Counted from the stretch's first letter, positions 19,441-30,896 are shown. The stretch is DNA of 64,000 nt from Closterium sp. NIES-65 (GCA_948144175.1 CANXME010002099.1:1-64000); one strand, 5' to 3'. Numbers and translations: made by a program. The notes: generated by a model not told the origin, from the letters alone.

Positions 19441-19931
19441 TCTCGAATCTGTCTTGACAATATTCCAAGTCGCCTAGGTCCCTACATGCTCGCACGTCAG
19501 GAAGCTGCTAGTAGCCCTAGTCGGCCTTACCAACTTAGTGCCTTCTTGGAAGATTGACTTGATTTCTTGCAGCCATCCACCAGGCCAGTTCTAGTCTGTT
19601 CAAGCATCGAAATTTCTACAACTGCTCGACACAATATACAATTCCCTACAATATCACAACAATGCAGCGGGGTTCGTTACAAGTTAGCACAGCATTTCAA
19701 AGGCTGCGCACGATTAGGCGTTCTGGGAGGAGGGAGGCGGTGAGGTCGAGCCTGCTGAGACCCGCCGCGATCCGCGAATCCTACTCCTTCCGGGATCGAC
19801 CGGCGGGTAGGTAATAAGTGTAGTCTAGCGTATTCCTGCTGTAGTTCAAATCGTGATTCGCTACTGTGCCTGGTGAGTGTCCTGCTATCCCAGAGAAATG
19901 AATCTCGGTCATCATGGGAGGGGTGAAGTTC
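19441..19931. other. No gene seen
   Basis: About 490 bp between the LRR upstream region and TRIM-1. No open frame of note and no match to other parts of the window. Confidence 0.5.
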
Positions 19932-20308
19932 TGTAACGCCTGTGGGGCTTAGACGTAAGGGTATGAGAGCATCCGCTGCGCCTCAAATACAACCCTCGTT
20001 TTGACCCAGTGGGTAGCGAGGTGTTACATTTGGTCTCAGAGCCTGGGGTTCGATTCCTGGCTGGGTCACATTTGAATGTGCCAATCGCGAACCCAGTGAA
20101 CGATCCGCCGCTGGCCTGGTCCACCAGCGAAGTCGCTGTAGAGCGAGATTCAGGTCCTTGCGAGGGCCGACTCCCTGCCCAACGAGGACGTTGGCTCCAG
20201 GGGGGGACGAGTGTAACGCCTGTGGGGCTTACACGTAAGGGTATGAGAGCATCCGCTGCGCCTCAAATACAACCCTCGTTTTGACCCAGTGGGTAGCGAG
20301 GTGTTACA
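19932..20308 (+). mobile_element. TRIM-1: miniature LTR retrotransposon, 377 bp
   Basis: Two 97-bp LTRs (19932-20028 and 20212-20308), each TGTAACGCCTGTGGGGCTTA...GTGTTACA, differing at one base (CTTAGACG/CTTACACG). Next to the left LTR is the primer site TTTGGTCTCAGAGCC, followed by a T-arm-like GGGGTTCGATTCC, so a long stretch is complementary to a tRNA 3' half. A purine tract CCAGGGGGGGACGAG precedes the right LTR. Flanks are AGTTC and AGTAC, a target duplication with one change. The inside is 183 bp with no coding, so it depends on another element for movement. Confidence 0.92.
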
Positions 20309-21235
20309 AGTACGGTGAGTGAATCTCGAACCGTCATATCCTCATTTCCTCATGCTCACAAATTCATATTTCTGTACGATGTGAAACCGCAAACCCTAAT
20401 CCGTTCCCCACCATTCCACCCTTGGTTTTTGAACCGACAGGTGCCAGCATGGCAGGTCAGGGGACGGGTTTCGGCCTCTGTGGACGTGACAGCTGGCATG
20501 CTTGCCGTGCAGCTGCAGGATTTGGACCTCTGGTAGGTTCGGGGTGCAGGTTTGGCGATGCTGGGGAAGGGTTAAATGTGGATGATTTAGGCGTGTCCCA
20601 AAGACTCGTTTCATTGGGTAATTTATGGTAATGTTTCTTGCGCAAAAACGAAAATTTGGGGCACGTCCTTGGGATAATTTCACTTTATGTGCTGGCTGTG
20701 CTGCTGCAGGATCCGAGGCTCTTGCATGCAGGCTCGTAACTCAGGCTTGGCAATGTAGGTTCGGTTCGGAATGCGTCAGGCAGGATCTGAGTTCTCCTTT
20801 CCCGTTTCCCCTCCCTCAATTCCACCCTTCTTCTACCCAACCCCCCACCTCCAGGCAGCCCCACGCCGTTGCTCAGCTCCCCCCATTTGTGCCCTGCCAG
20901 TCACTCTCCTCCATACAGCAATCCATGCGTACAACCCTTTCCCCTTCCCCACCTTACCACCCCTCCCCACCCCCCGCCTCCCCTTCCCCTTACTCCCCCA
21001 GTCTTTCCATCCCTCTCACCCTCCCCCAGGCCGCCCCACACGGTGTCTCCTCTCCCCCATGCGTGCTCCGCCAGTCATATGCGGCCGTCATCATGAGCTC
21101 GGTTAGTTCTACTCACATGGTTGAGAAAGGTTCTGTGCGGTGAATGATCATGAGGTAAGTCATTCCTCTCTTCACTTTGTTTTAAATAAACTTCTTATCA
21201 AACCACAACCCAAATCCCGATCCCAGCCTAACACC

Positions 21236-21424
21236 ATGCCTCAATCATCCTGAGCGCACAATGTTTCGTGCCTCAATCAGTCTGAGCGCACAATGTTTCG
21301 TGCCTCAATCAGCCTGAGCGTCCAATGTTTCGTGCCTCAATCAGCCTGAGCACCCAATGTTTCATGCCTCAATCAGCCTGAGCGCACAATGTTTCGTGCC
21401 TCAATCAGCCTGAACGCACACAAC
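21236..21424 (+). repeat. 32-bp minisatellite, about six copies
   Basis: Unit GTGCCTCAATCAGCCTGAGC plus GCACAATGTTTC, inside copy B at a place where copy C has a single unit-like sequence. Local expansion. Confidence 0.9.
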
Positions 21425-22680
21425 ATTCCATCGATGTTCGCCAAGGTTTGTTGGCTGCGTGTCATGTGATTTCTGAGCGGTTCTGTGCGGTTCAGTGCGG
21501 ATTGTGCTCCGCCAGTTATGCTCTGCCGTCTCTTGTTCCTTTCTCGGTTTCGGATTTATCCTGATCCCTGCGCTGCCATGTGTAGGTTCGTATCCTGGAG
21601 TGGTAATGAGGGGTGATGAAGGGTCATGATATGTATGCTCCTTCGTCGATTGAGTTAGTAGGCCTGTTTTGTTTCCTTCTCGCCCTTCGTCCATGCCCTG
21701 CCACGTGTAGGTTCGTGAGTGGTCTGTGTGACAACCGCAATCCGGCACTGGTTCGGTCGGTGGCGAGAATGGAAGCATGGGCATTCCGCGAGTGCTGGTG
21801 CATGTCTGGAACTGCAAGTAAAGCTCGAGGGAAGTGCAGCGAAACACTCTGTCACAGTGTAACACACACAGCAACGCGCTCTTGGTCGGATCTGTGGGGA
21901 GGGTGGCGGCACGGCACGCGTGGGCATCCCACGAATGCTGGTGGACGTGCGGCATTGTAAGCGAGGCTCGAATGCGTTTTTGAGTGGCATGGTGGGGTGC
22001 TAGTGTAACCGCTTTTAGATGCGGTGGTGGTTGATGGCTCGGGGGTAATGGGCTGGGGGTATTGGGAGCACATCCTTCCGTCCCCTCCCCGTCCTCACTC
22101 CATCCTGTCTCCAGCCCTGCCCCACGATCGCCTGCTGCAGCAGCCAGTGTTGAAACTCCCCATTCCATTCATACTTCCCCCCTCCCCTTACTCCCTCTTC
22201 TCCCGCCCCCTCCCCCATCCCCTTCCCCATGACCCTTCCCTGTTACCCGTCCCCCTTTTCATCTCCGGCCGCCAGTGCTCTGGCTGGCTGTCTGTGACTC
22301 AGGTGAGCGCAATGGATGCGAATGGTGTTTGGGAAGAGAGAGAGGGTCAGAGCACGAGGGAGAAATGGAAAGAAAGGGAAAGGAGGAGGGAGGTCAGGAG
22401 TGAGGAGAGAAAGGGAAGGGAAAGTTGCTGCAGCGGCTGGTGTTGTAACTGGGTGTGGTTCCGGTGAGCGCGATGGATGCGGATGGTGGTTGGAGAGAAG
22501 GAGAGGAGTTAGAAATTGAGGGAGGGAGAGTAGGGAGGGAAGAGAGTGGGGGAGGAGAGAGAGTGAGGAAGGTGAGTAAGGAAGGGCAGTGAGAGTGGAA
22601 AAGGGTGGGAGGGCAGTGAGAGAGGAGAAGGGGGGAAAGGAGGATCAGTTGCTTGCAGCTACCCTGCTGCAGTTGGCAAC

Positions 22681-23563
22681 GTGAACGCGAGGGAGGGTTC
22701 GGGAGGGCGAGTAACAAGGCGAGAGGAGGGGTTGCGGTTGTGGGAAGAGACTGGACTAACTGGGTCGAGTAATACAGGGGATGGTAAGAATAGAAAGAAG
22801 GGAGATTTGGGAGAAAGGACAAAAGAAGAAACAGGGAACGAGAAGACCAGAAACAGGAAGCTGAGAAAAGGGGAGGAGAGGGAGAGGCAGCGAGGAGGTG
22901 GAGGGAATGGGGCAATTGGGATGAGGAGGGAATCTTGCTGAGAAGAACCTTCCTAGAAAGAAGTGGAGGGTTGCTGCTAACTGGGTGCCCCATGTCGTCC
23001 CTAGCTGCCAGCTCTGGCGTTCTTCCGAACCTGGAGCCGCCCGTTCGAGGCTGGAGGAACGGTGAAAGGGAGAGGGGATGGGGAGAAGAAATGGGTGGGG
23101 CGGTTGCGGAAGGTAGGGGGCGAGGGACAGGGATAGTGTTGGGGGGATTGGCGGGGCTAGAGGGGAAGGGGACGATGGAGAAATAGAGGAGAAGAGAGTA
23201 AAGATGGAATCGGGTGCTTCTTTTGGTAGTGGTGGTGCTGGTGCTGGTGCTGGTGCTGATTGTGGTGCTGGTGCTGGTGGCGAGGTGGGTGCTGGTGATG
23301 GTGCTGCTGGTGGTGGTGAAATGGGTGCGAAAGCACAGATGGAGGAGGTTGCAAGTGGTGCATTGTTGGGAGAAGCAGGAGCATCAATGGCAGGGGAAAG
23401 GGGATTAGTCGCAGCAATGCCGACAGCTGCACAAGTGGCTGGCAGCAGAAGCAGCGGGGAGAGAGCGGGTATGGGAGGAGGAGGTGCTGGGGCAAGTGGT
23501 GGCCCTGCTGCTGCTTCAGAGTACCATTGGGCAGCCTTTAAGCACTCAATTGCCTTAATCTGA
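22681..23563 (+). pseudogene. Unrecognised protein of the long repeat family, copy B, frameshifted
   Basis: Corresponds to 6651-7523. Three frames cover it: 22681-22941 (Lys/Glu/Gly-rich), a middle piece with RKKWRVAANWVPH and VPSLAASSGVLPNLE (about 22960-23050), and 23204-23563 ending ASEYHWAAFKHSIALI with a TGA stop. The last two conserved patches are nearly identical to copy A, although the DNA between them differs in length. Relative to copy A the block CAVGTM is missing, and at least two frame changes separate the parts. Confidence 0.5.
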
Positions 23564-23824
23564 CCACTCGTTGCTCATTTTTTCCTCTCTGCTTTAGATA
23601 TTTGTTTTTTTACTCGACACCAGGGAGGTCAGTTTGGAGGTCACCTTTCAAACATTTTCTTGTGGTCTCTGTAATTTTTGACAAATTGATGTGGTACCGT
23701 ACGGTACCTTCCATACTTCCACCTTGCAACCAGCATTCAGAGGTTTTGCTTGATGAAGGGCAGAGAAAGCAGCTAAGGTACTAGGCGGCCAGGGCCCTCG
23801 CTAGTCTCTGAACCCCCCTGAGGC

Positions 23825-23853
23825 GTCAGACGGGCCCTTCGAGCCCGTCTGAC
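23825..23853. repeat. Perfect 11-bp hairpin
   Basis: GTCAGACGGGC, loop CCTTCGA, GCCCGTCTGAC. It lies just left of the hAT gene, 35 bp from a CAGGGCCCTCG sequence (23790) that resembles a hAT terminus. It could be a subterminal structure of that transposon. Confidence 0.6.
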
Positions 23854-24002
23854 TGGTCAGAATTTTTTCACGCCCCTGTCTTTTGCATCAGAATTTCTAA
23901 CATTACTTGGCTTAAAAATCAGATTTTGTAAACCGTCCCTATTGTAACTACAACTACTACTACAGCTATTCTCTACAAAGAAAACATATCAAGAATAACT
24001 AT

Positions 24003-27000
24003 CTAGCTATCTGGGTCAGATGCCTCATTGTCACTCAGTGTAACAGTTGCACGCACATCCACTCCTTCATCCTCACTGTCGCTATCTACTACGTGAGTTT
24101 TGGGTTTCTTCCTCCTGGCTTCTCCGTCGTCATTGGACGGCGCCTTCTGAGCTGTCGTGTTAGGTGCTAGATCCTCCCTGTCTCCCTGCCTCCCTGCCGC
24201 TTCCGTCTCTGCCTCCCTGCGTTTTGCAGTTGCCACTCCACTGACTTCTTTGGCAGTGCGCCTCTTCTTTGCCCCGCGCCACAGCTTCACCATGTCGTCC
24301 CAGTCTGGTTCGTAGTCAAGCAGGGAGATGCACATGAGGTCGGAGAGTCGCGCATTGCAGAGGTTGTTCCTGAGCCACGACTTGATTACGTTTTGGCGAC
24401 TGAACCCTCGCTCGCACTCCACAGTGCTAAGCGGAAGAATACCCATTGCCACCCAAAGTCGAACCAGATTGGGGAAAGAAGACTCCCAATCCCCGCTCCT
24501 GAGCATGTTCTTAAGTGCCACGTGGAAGGATTGGTCCTTGTACTGTGACACCATCACGCGGGTGAAACGTGGAAGCTCCCGCTCGGCCTTCTTCTAGTTG
24601 ACTCCTGCAAGCACACACAACACATCTAGTTAGCATCCCACTATGTAGATGGATCGTTACACAAACAAGGGATTAGGGACAACGCGGAATTTGAAAACAC
24701 GTACCTGGCAGAGCGCACTGCTCGGCGTTGAACATCTTGCGAAGGGAGCTGAACCATTCTGTGCACAGACGGTCGCACTTGTTCACGCCATCCGGATAGG
24801 CGTCTGGCAGAAATAGCTTGGACCCAACGAGGGACTTCAAGCTTCGCATGCGGTACTGTAGCCTGCCGATCACCTCCTTCGCAAACAGGGTGGCGAGGGA
24901 CACGCAGGACTCGACGTCACCCGTGGGATCCTCTTTCTTCTTCGCATCCAGCCCGTGCAGCTTGAAGGTGTGATTGACGGCGTTGCCGTCTCCATCCATC
25001 CCCTCCACCTGGACCACCCGCTTGGACGGATGGGAGTGCGCTTCGAGGAAGGCAGTGAGGTGCTCGCTGTCCTCCACGAAGTTCACCCCGTACTCCACAT
25101 AGCGCGCGTTCAACTTCGCGCAGGTGTTTTGCACCTGCCCCATGACACGGGTGATGTCCACCTGCGACATCACGCACAAACACAATGTTAATCACTGACA
25201 TTCGGGACTAGAGCGACTTTCAAAATCTGCGACCGTTAATTACACGCTCACCGTGTCAGAGGTCCACTAGTGATCCCCGATTGATCCTAGGGAAGGGTTA
25301 CAGGCACGTTGGCCTGGGGGGTTATGGGCGCACTGACCCGCTACTTAACAAGCCTTTTTATCCCAATGGTCTAGTGGTTGGGATTCTGACATGGTATCAG
25401 AGCAAAGGTCTCGGGTTCGAATCCCGGTGTATGCACTTCGGGCATCCCAGTGCGGGGGGGTGTCAGAGGTCCACTGGTGATCCCTGATTGATCCTAGGGA
25501 AGGGTTACAGGCACGTTGGCCTGGGGGGTTATGGGCGCACTGACCCGCTATTTAACAAGCTCTTTTATCCCAATGGTCTAGTGGTTGGGATTCTGACACA
25601 CCGATCGTCGCTGAATCCGCTTGTTGAGCTCGTTCAATTCCTTCAGGACATCAGCGAGAAAAAAAAGAAATGAAATTTGAGGCTCATAACCAGGTGATAC
25701 GTCGTGCTGTCTTTCTCGTGGAGCAGCACTATGGCAGCCGGCAGAACACCGTCAAGTCTCGAAACAGCATCGCCCCGCGACAGCCGGCGAACATCGAAAA
25801 TCCCCTGCATCTCCAAGTTCGTGGCGTGAATCACGGTTTGCAGCTCGTGGAACCTCTGGTGGACGACGCAGCTTCCGCCAATGAGGGTCGCGACGGCGTG
25901 GATCCCTTAATCGACGATGTTGAAGGCGGGGATGTTCGTCGCGGCATCCTTGGCTGCGAGAGCCTCTCTGTTAGATGATGGAAAAAAAAACCAAGTGAGT
26001 AGTGTGAGATGTATCTGACAACAATACTGCAAAATTTGAAGTGCAAAATACCTCACTGGTGAGCAAGGCAATGACACGCGACAAGATGCGGAACTCGCAT
26101 CTTCAGCTGAACCACCAGCCCATTCTGACTGCCCAGCATGACGTTCACGCCATCCGTGCTGATGCCGGAGATCTTGTGCATGTCAACCCCGTTGCAGTCC
26201 AGATGCGCCAGCAAGCCGGCGAGCAGAGATGAAGCGTCGCCCTTCTCCACGATTAGGTGCCCGAAAAGCTCGGTCACCGCCTTCTCCTTCATGAAGGTTA
26301 GGTAGACGATGAGATGCTTGCCATTCCTCCGATCAGTCGACTCGTCGAGCTGAATCGTTGAGAAAGGGCGACTCTTGGATGTATCGCATTTGACGGGCCT
26401 TCAGGTGCTGCACCATGGCTTCGGTCATCTCCCGAAACCCATATCTGCCATAACAAAAAGCACGACAATAAGTCAATGATGATGAGTACCTAAACATCAC
26501 ATCACGTTGCATTACTCACTCTGTCTGGTAGGTGCCGATGGCCTTGTCGGGAATGTTGGGGGTCTTCAGAACGTGTAGCAGGTGCACAAGGCAAACAAAG
26601 AGCACAATAGGTGCATCCGACTTGCATATGAAAAGCACCACTAATAGAAGTTGTTTCAAATGCTCAATCTCCCCCACCCCGTCCTCATACTCATCAATCC
26701 CTCGTTGAGAAACTTTACCTCCTTCGGCTCGGGCTTTACGATCGAGGGCGTCCTAATGCTTGCGACTCAGACCATGCTTGCGCGTGGTCTGCTTCTGGAT
26801 GTCCACGCCACCCTCGCCCGCCTTGCCGTACTGCCAGTGTGGCGGTCCGTATCTGATGCAGACACTGCACTTCATGCACGGGCGACCATCCTTCCTTTGT
26901 GATATCAGCAGCCAGGGGAAACGATGTTGCCAGATGTCGGTGCACTTCTTCTTCAGTTCTTCGAGAAGCGCGTCAGGATCCGGAACCAAAATAGACGGCC

Positions 27001-27258
27001 TGGACGGCCCTGGTTCCGAAGGCACCCTGCTCGTGCCAGTCGCTGGAGTCAGCGGAGTAGCAGCAGCTGCGGGAGAGGGCGACCTTCCTTGCATGAGGGG
27101 CACATGAGGTACGCGAGTTCGAGCAAACCGAATAGTCGATTGAGTGAACTTCCCGAACTTTGGGAACCGGGAGACACCTGCGCTTCGGACAGCACTGACC
27201 GTGGGAGTTGCGACGCGCCCGGTCGCTCTAGTGGGTGACTCTTCCACGGGCGGATCAC
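24003..27258 (-). pseudogene. hAT-family transposase gene (ZNF862-like type), broken
   Basis: Read leftwards, five likely exons. A (27247-26520) carries a zinc-finger segment around C-M-K-C-S-V-C and an H-x-H pair near RKHGLSRKH, then an in-frame TAG (26753-26755) followed by DALDRKARAEGGK. B (26444-26056) has QLDESTDRRNGKHLIVYL (first Asp) in one frame and SGISTDGVNVMLGS (second Asp) in another, with a base lost near 26365. C (about 25970-25599) has ATNLEMQGIFDVRRLSRGD and VLLHEKDSTTYHLVMSLKF, then a poly-T frameshift. D is 25161-24705. E (about 24609-24003) has an in-frame TAG (24594-24596), then the dimerisation region FPNLVRLWVAMGILPLSTVE (catalytic-site Glu region), ECERGFSRQNVIKSW and an acidic/basic tail. 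Such enzymes cut and paste hAT elements. Confidence 0.82.
25254..25598 (+). mobile_element. TRIM-2: miniature LTR retrotransposon inside the hAT gene, 345 bp
   Basis: Two 138-bp LTRs (25254-25391 and 25461-25598), TGTCAGAGGTCCACT...GGGATTCTGACA. A perfect 12-base initiator-Met primer site TGGTATCAGAGC follows at 25392. The whole inside is only 69 bp, including a T-arm-like GGGTTCGAATCCC and a G-run polypurine tract ending 25460. Target duplication CACCG on both sides (25249-25253, 25599-25603). In the hAT gene's sense the duplication is CGGTG, covering the GT of the exon C donor. Movement would need proteins from another element. Confidence 0.95.
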
Positions 27259-27263
27259 TCAGC

Positions 27264-27799
27264 TGTTGCCGCTGATTAAAATCCGGCCAGGGCTCTGTGC
27301 TTGCCGTTCGTTCGTTGTTGGTAACTGGGGGCTGCGCAGGCGGATCTCTTTCAGGCGTGACGGTAGGTGGACCGCCTCTCAGAAAGTCGAGACCAGTAAG
27401 TGGAAGACCCGACCTAGCAGGGTCATCATCGTCCCTACAATCTATGGCTACAGGGCCCTAGGAGGATGTTGTCAAGACGGTAGAGAGAGCAAGGGAAAGA
27501 ATTCCCCTGTGCTAGCGAGTGAAAGGAGCGTTGGAGAGGGAGGGGGAGCCAGCCGAGCATTATCAGCTGAACGAGGTGCATGCATGATCTTACAATGCAC
27601 CGCGGTGCCCCACTTCATCCTTCGTCCAGCGAGACGTTAGGCAACAGTCAGTGCGAGTCGCGCGAGGCTCTGCAATCCACACAACTCATGGGCTGGCGTG
27701 AAAGTGGACCAGTAACAGAAAGACTTGCTCCACTTTCGTCTCAATGTGGCCCAAGTTGGCCAGACGTGCGCCAGATTGCCAGCACTTGACTTCTGTCAG
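27264..27799. other. No gene seen
   Basis: Between the start of the hAT gene and copy C. Probably the 5' end of the hAT element, but no inverted terminus pairing with 23790 was found. Confidence 0.45.
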
Positions 27800-29230
27800 T
27801 GCGCTCCGCTGCGCTTTGCTTGCATCAATTCAGGAGGACCCCATTCACCCCCCACCCCGCCTTTCCATCCCCCCATACGGTAGTCCCCTTCCCCTCCGAT
27901 CCCACTAATCCCCCCATCACTGTCTCAGTCCCTCGCCCTGACTTCCCCAGCCGCCCCACCCATTTCTTCTCCCCACTGCCTTCCCCTTTCACCAGTCTGC
28001 TACTCCTGCCAAACTCTCTCATTTCAAATCGAGCCGCCCGCACTCACTCCAGTCTGCTCCTCCTCCCACGGTCTCTTGCTCAAATTTGGCCCGCCTGAAT
28101 CTCCGTCCGGACCGAACGCCCAGCCTGAGCCAGCACCGAACCTCCTTGCAGCCTCGAACGGTGCCTCCAGGCTCAAGAGAACTCCGGAGCTGGCAGCTAG
28201 GGACGGCATGGTCCCCACAGCACAGGGCACCCAATTAGCTGCAAACCCTCCACCCGTCTCTTGGAAGGCTATTATCAGCAAGAGGTGGAAGGCTCCACCT
28301 CTTTCTAGGAAAGAGTTTTTCAGCAAGCCTCCTGCTGCTGCCAGCATTGCTGATTCCTCAGCACAGCCCTCGGAACAAGGATCAGACATATCAAGACCCC
28401 TCATGACCCCTCATCGCCCCTCACTACCACGCCAGAATACGAACCTACACACGGGTGACATGTCAGGGCAGGGATCAGGATGGAAACCGAGAAAGGGACA
28501 AGTGACAGCAGCGTATGACTGACGGAGCACAAACCGCACAGAGCTGCGCGGAACCGCTCAGAAATCACATGACACGCAGCCAACTAACCGTGGCAAACGT
28601 GGGTGAATTGTTGTGTGCGTTCAGCCTAACGCGGGTGTTAGCCTGGGAACGGGTTGTGGTTTGATAAGAAGTTTTTTGAGAGAGGGAGGGTGAGTGGGAG
28701 GGTTAGAGGGAGGGAGAGATTGGGGGAGTTGGGGGAAGAGGGGGCGGGGGGTGGGCAGGGGTGGTGAGGTGGGGAGACGGGAAAGGAGAGCTCCGATCCT
28801 GTCGCATTCCGATCCGAACCTGAGTTACGAGCATAAATGCAAGAGCTTCGGATCCTGCAGCAGCACAACCAGCACGAAAAATGAAACAAAATATTCGTTA
28901 TTGCGCTATATACATATAGATAAATGAATAAATGAAAAAAACATACATATAGAAATAATAGAAACAAACTCATTTGTTCTAAAGTGTAAAGAATCCCACT
29001 CAGCAGTGAAATGAGCCTTTGCAACACGCCTAACCCATTCACACCGAGCCCTTCCCCAGCCCCCAAACCTGCATCTCCGAGCCTGCATCCCCAAACCTAC
29101 CAGAGGTTCGGGTCCTGCAGCTGCACGACAAGCATGCCAGCTGTCACGTCCATGGACACGGGGTGTCACCTGGCAGTTCAAAACCCAATGGCGGAATGGA
29201 GGGGAACGAATTCGGGTTTGTAGTTTCACA
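27800..29230 (-). repeat. Long repeat family, copy C, inverted and shortened
   Basis: Reverse complement of parts of copy B and A. 29100-29160 matches the GACGTGACAGCTGGCATG box; 28780-28870 matches 20690-20800; 28440-28680 matches 21190-21580; and 28080-28220 matches the VAANWVPCAVG coding block. The order is rearranged relative to A and B: the coding block lies closer, and the purine-rich middle and the conserved KHSIALI end are missing. Confidence 0.7.
28024..28404 (-). CDS. Unrecognised protein of the long repeat family, copy C fragment
   Basis: 126 codons. After a unique start (MRGLDMSDPCSEGC) it reads GGFAANWVPCAVGTMPSLAA, then EAARRFGAGSGWAFGPDGDS and KRPWEEEQTG, closely following copy A (6970-7160). 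It then stops before the Gly/Ala tail. This third independent copy keeps the same frame and the same residues in this 55-residue patch, which is the best evidence that the patch is coding. Function unknown. Confidence 0.5.
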   Translation of the reverse strand: MRGLDMSDPCSEGCAEESAMLAAAGGLLKNSFLERGGAFHLLLIIAFQETGGGFAANWVPCAVGTMPSLAASSGVLLSLEAPFEAARRFGAGSGWAFGPDGDSGGPNLSKRPWEEEQTGVSAGGSI

Positions 29231-29898
29231 GGTCATAGAAGCATGATCACGCAAATTAGAGGAAATGAGGTCAGGACAGTTAGGAATTTACTCACCGTAA
29301 TTCGCTCCTCTCAGTACGAGCAGAATTCACTTCGGAGATAACCTATGGCTTCATATCAGGGGATAGAACTATGGCTTGGCTGCTACGGTGTACCTACCGA
29401 AGCTGCTCGACCCATGGACTCTCCCTCACCGCATAACTCCTAGCAGTACACTCACAAGACACGGAAGCGAATCCAGAATCGCACTACAACGGGGACACAG
29501 CTACACCTATTACCTACTGCCTGGTCGATCTAAAAGGGAGATGGATTTGCTGCGGGTCGCGGCGGGGCCCAGCAGATTCGGCCTCACCGCCTCCCACTCA
29601 TTCCACGATGTCCATGGCACGTGGCGCAGAGCTACATCATTCTACCCTGTAACGAATGCGCTTGTAAAACATGACTTTTGAGCAAGCTGTTGTTGCGTGA
29701 CGATCTGTTGGAGGAATCGTGAACCGCGATACTAATATCGGCTAGTGCTGGTCTGACCGCAGGTAATAAAATCGAATATGCTAGGATCTTCTGAGTCAAC
29801 TAACAAGTAGCTTCGACTAAAATGCAGGGATCTGGTAACATATGTTGGAACGTGCTCCTCGTCGAATCAGCTGTACCGCTCTATCGCTATATGGTTCC
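29231..29898. other. No gene seen
   Basis: About 670 bp, no convincing open frame, no match to other parts of the window. Confidence 0.5.
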
Positions 29899-29901
29899 TA
29901 A

Positions 29902-30470
29902 GGGCGCGCTGCACTTCTATTTTTTAATTCGAAAATGCTGAAGAAGATCGATCCAAATCCGAAATTTTGGTGAAGTTCGGGTTACTGTGCGTTTAGCGTT
30001 TACTCAACTGAATTTTGTCTTGACTGAACAGTGATACTGTTGCAGAAGTGCACCACGCTCGTGTTTTGCATGCGAACTTGAACGCCATAGCGCCCGAAAC
30101 GCGGGCAAACGATGCTGCAGAATTCCCCGTCAAATGCTCGAACTTGACAGAGAAGTGCACCACCCCAAAAGGTGAACTTCAGTTGCGAAATAAACGAAAC
30201 ACTAGCGACAGTAACATAATAGTTACGATGCTAAACGAAATGATGTGATTGGCTAGGCGACGTCTACAGTGTACCTACGACCTCATTTCGGTCGCACGGT
30301 TGCTAGGAGTTCGGGTTCCCCAAAAAACCAAGTCTTGGTGCACCTGACAAAGGGTGCCAATATTCTGTGTTTTTGCATGTTCAAGTTCGAAAACACTGAA
30401 ACGCGTGCAAGTTCGCCCAAAATCCGCTCCAAAGAATTTTCGAATTAATAAATAGAAGTGCAGCGCGCCC
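29902..30470. mobile_element. MITE, 569 bp, PIF/Harbinger-like
   Basis: Terminal inverted repeats of about 35 bp begin GGGCGCGCTGCACTTCTATT at 29902 and as its complement ending at 30470, with about one mismatch by eye. The element is flanked by TAA on both sides (29899-29901 and 30471-30473). A 3-bp TWA duplication and G-rich ends fit PIF/Harbinger elements; a Tc1-type would duplicate TA. No transposase is inside; only short frames occur. Confidence 0.8.
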
Positions 30471-30499
30471 TAAAGAGCTATCGTAACTGCTTCCTAATG

Positions 30500-30896
30500 C
30501 GCAAGCAAATGAGAGGTAGGGGCATAGTCGACTTACGGGAGTTAGCGCAAGGGATTCGAGGGAAGCAACAACCCAGATAATCACCGCGTTGCACAAATCT
30601 TTATTGTTTGGTACCGCACTAGACCTTTTGCAGTCCTGTTTTATCTCGAATCTCCCTTCATTCGTCATTTCTTCTGTGCCCCGACCAAAATGGCCAAACC
30701 CCATTCGCTCCAACCTTACCCAGCTCACCCAGCCCAACAGAACCAAACCCAACCCAACCCAAACCAACCTAACCCATTCTAGCCCTAAGTCAGCCTAGCC
30801 CAACCACACCAAACCAACCCAAGGACTGAAACCAGCCAACAACACCCAACGAACTCAACCGAACCCAAACCAGCCCAATAAAGCAAGACCGTCCTG
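30500..30896 (-). repeat. Degenerate GGTTGGGTT-rich tract, LRR-upstream-like
   Basis: In plus orientation it reads AACCCAACCCAAACC-type repeats (30715-30880) beside an AATCTCCCTTCATTCGTCAT block. It resembles the tract upstream of LRR copies 1 and 4 (19170-19420 and 62700-62880), so it is probably another remnant of that 5' region. It is not a telomere array. Confidence 0.5.

Larger units (their letters stand above)
20313..23780 (+). repeat. Long repeat family, copy B
   Basis: Collinear with copy A (3620-7780). It shares the GACGTGACAGCTGGCATG box (20484-20501), the CCACGTGTAGGTTCGTGAG block (about 21701), the CTGTGACTCAGGTGAGCGC block (about 22290), the CTAGCTGCCAGCTCTGGCG block (about 23001), the terminal reading frame ending at 23563, and the downstream TACGGTACC palindromic flank (about 23690). 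It also shares with inverted copy C the stretch CTTATCAAACCACAACCC and the following region (21190-21560). Confidence 0.75.

Noticed and set aside
25392-25436. tRNA gene-like sequence with GGTTCGAATCCC
   Set aside because: It is the primer-binding site of TRIM-2, complementary to a tRNA 3' half, bounded by LTRs; no acceptor or anticodon arm.
23790-27460. CAGGGCCCT at 23790 and 27451 as hAT terminal inverted repeats
   Set aside because: The second occurrence is in direct, not inverted, orientation beyond the palindromic core, and no 8-bp duplication was found.
30700-30880. AACCC-rich tract as a telomere-like repeat
   Set aside because: Units are irregular and similar tracts lie upstream of LRR genes; no pure heptamer array.
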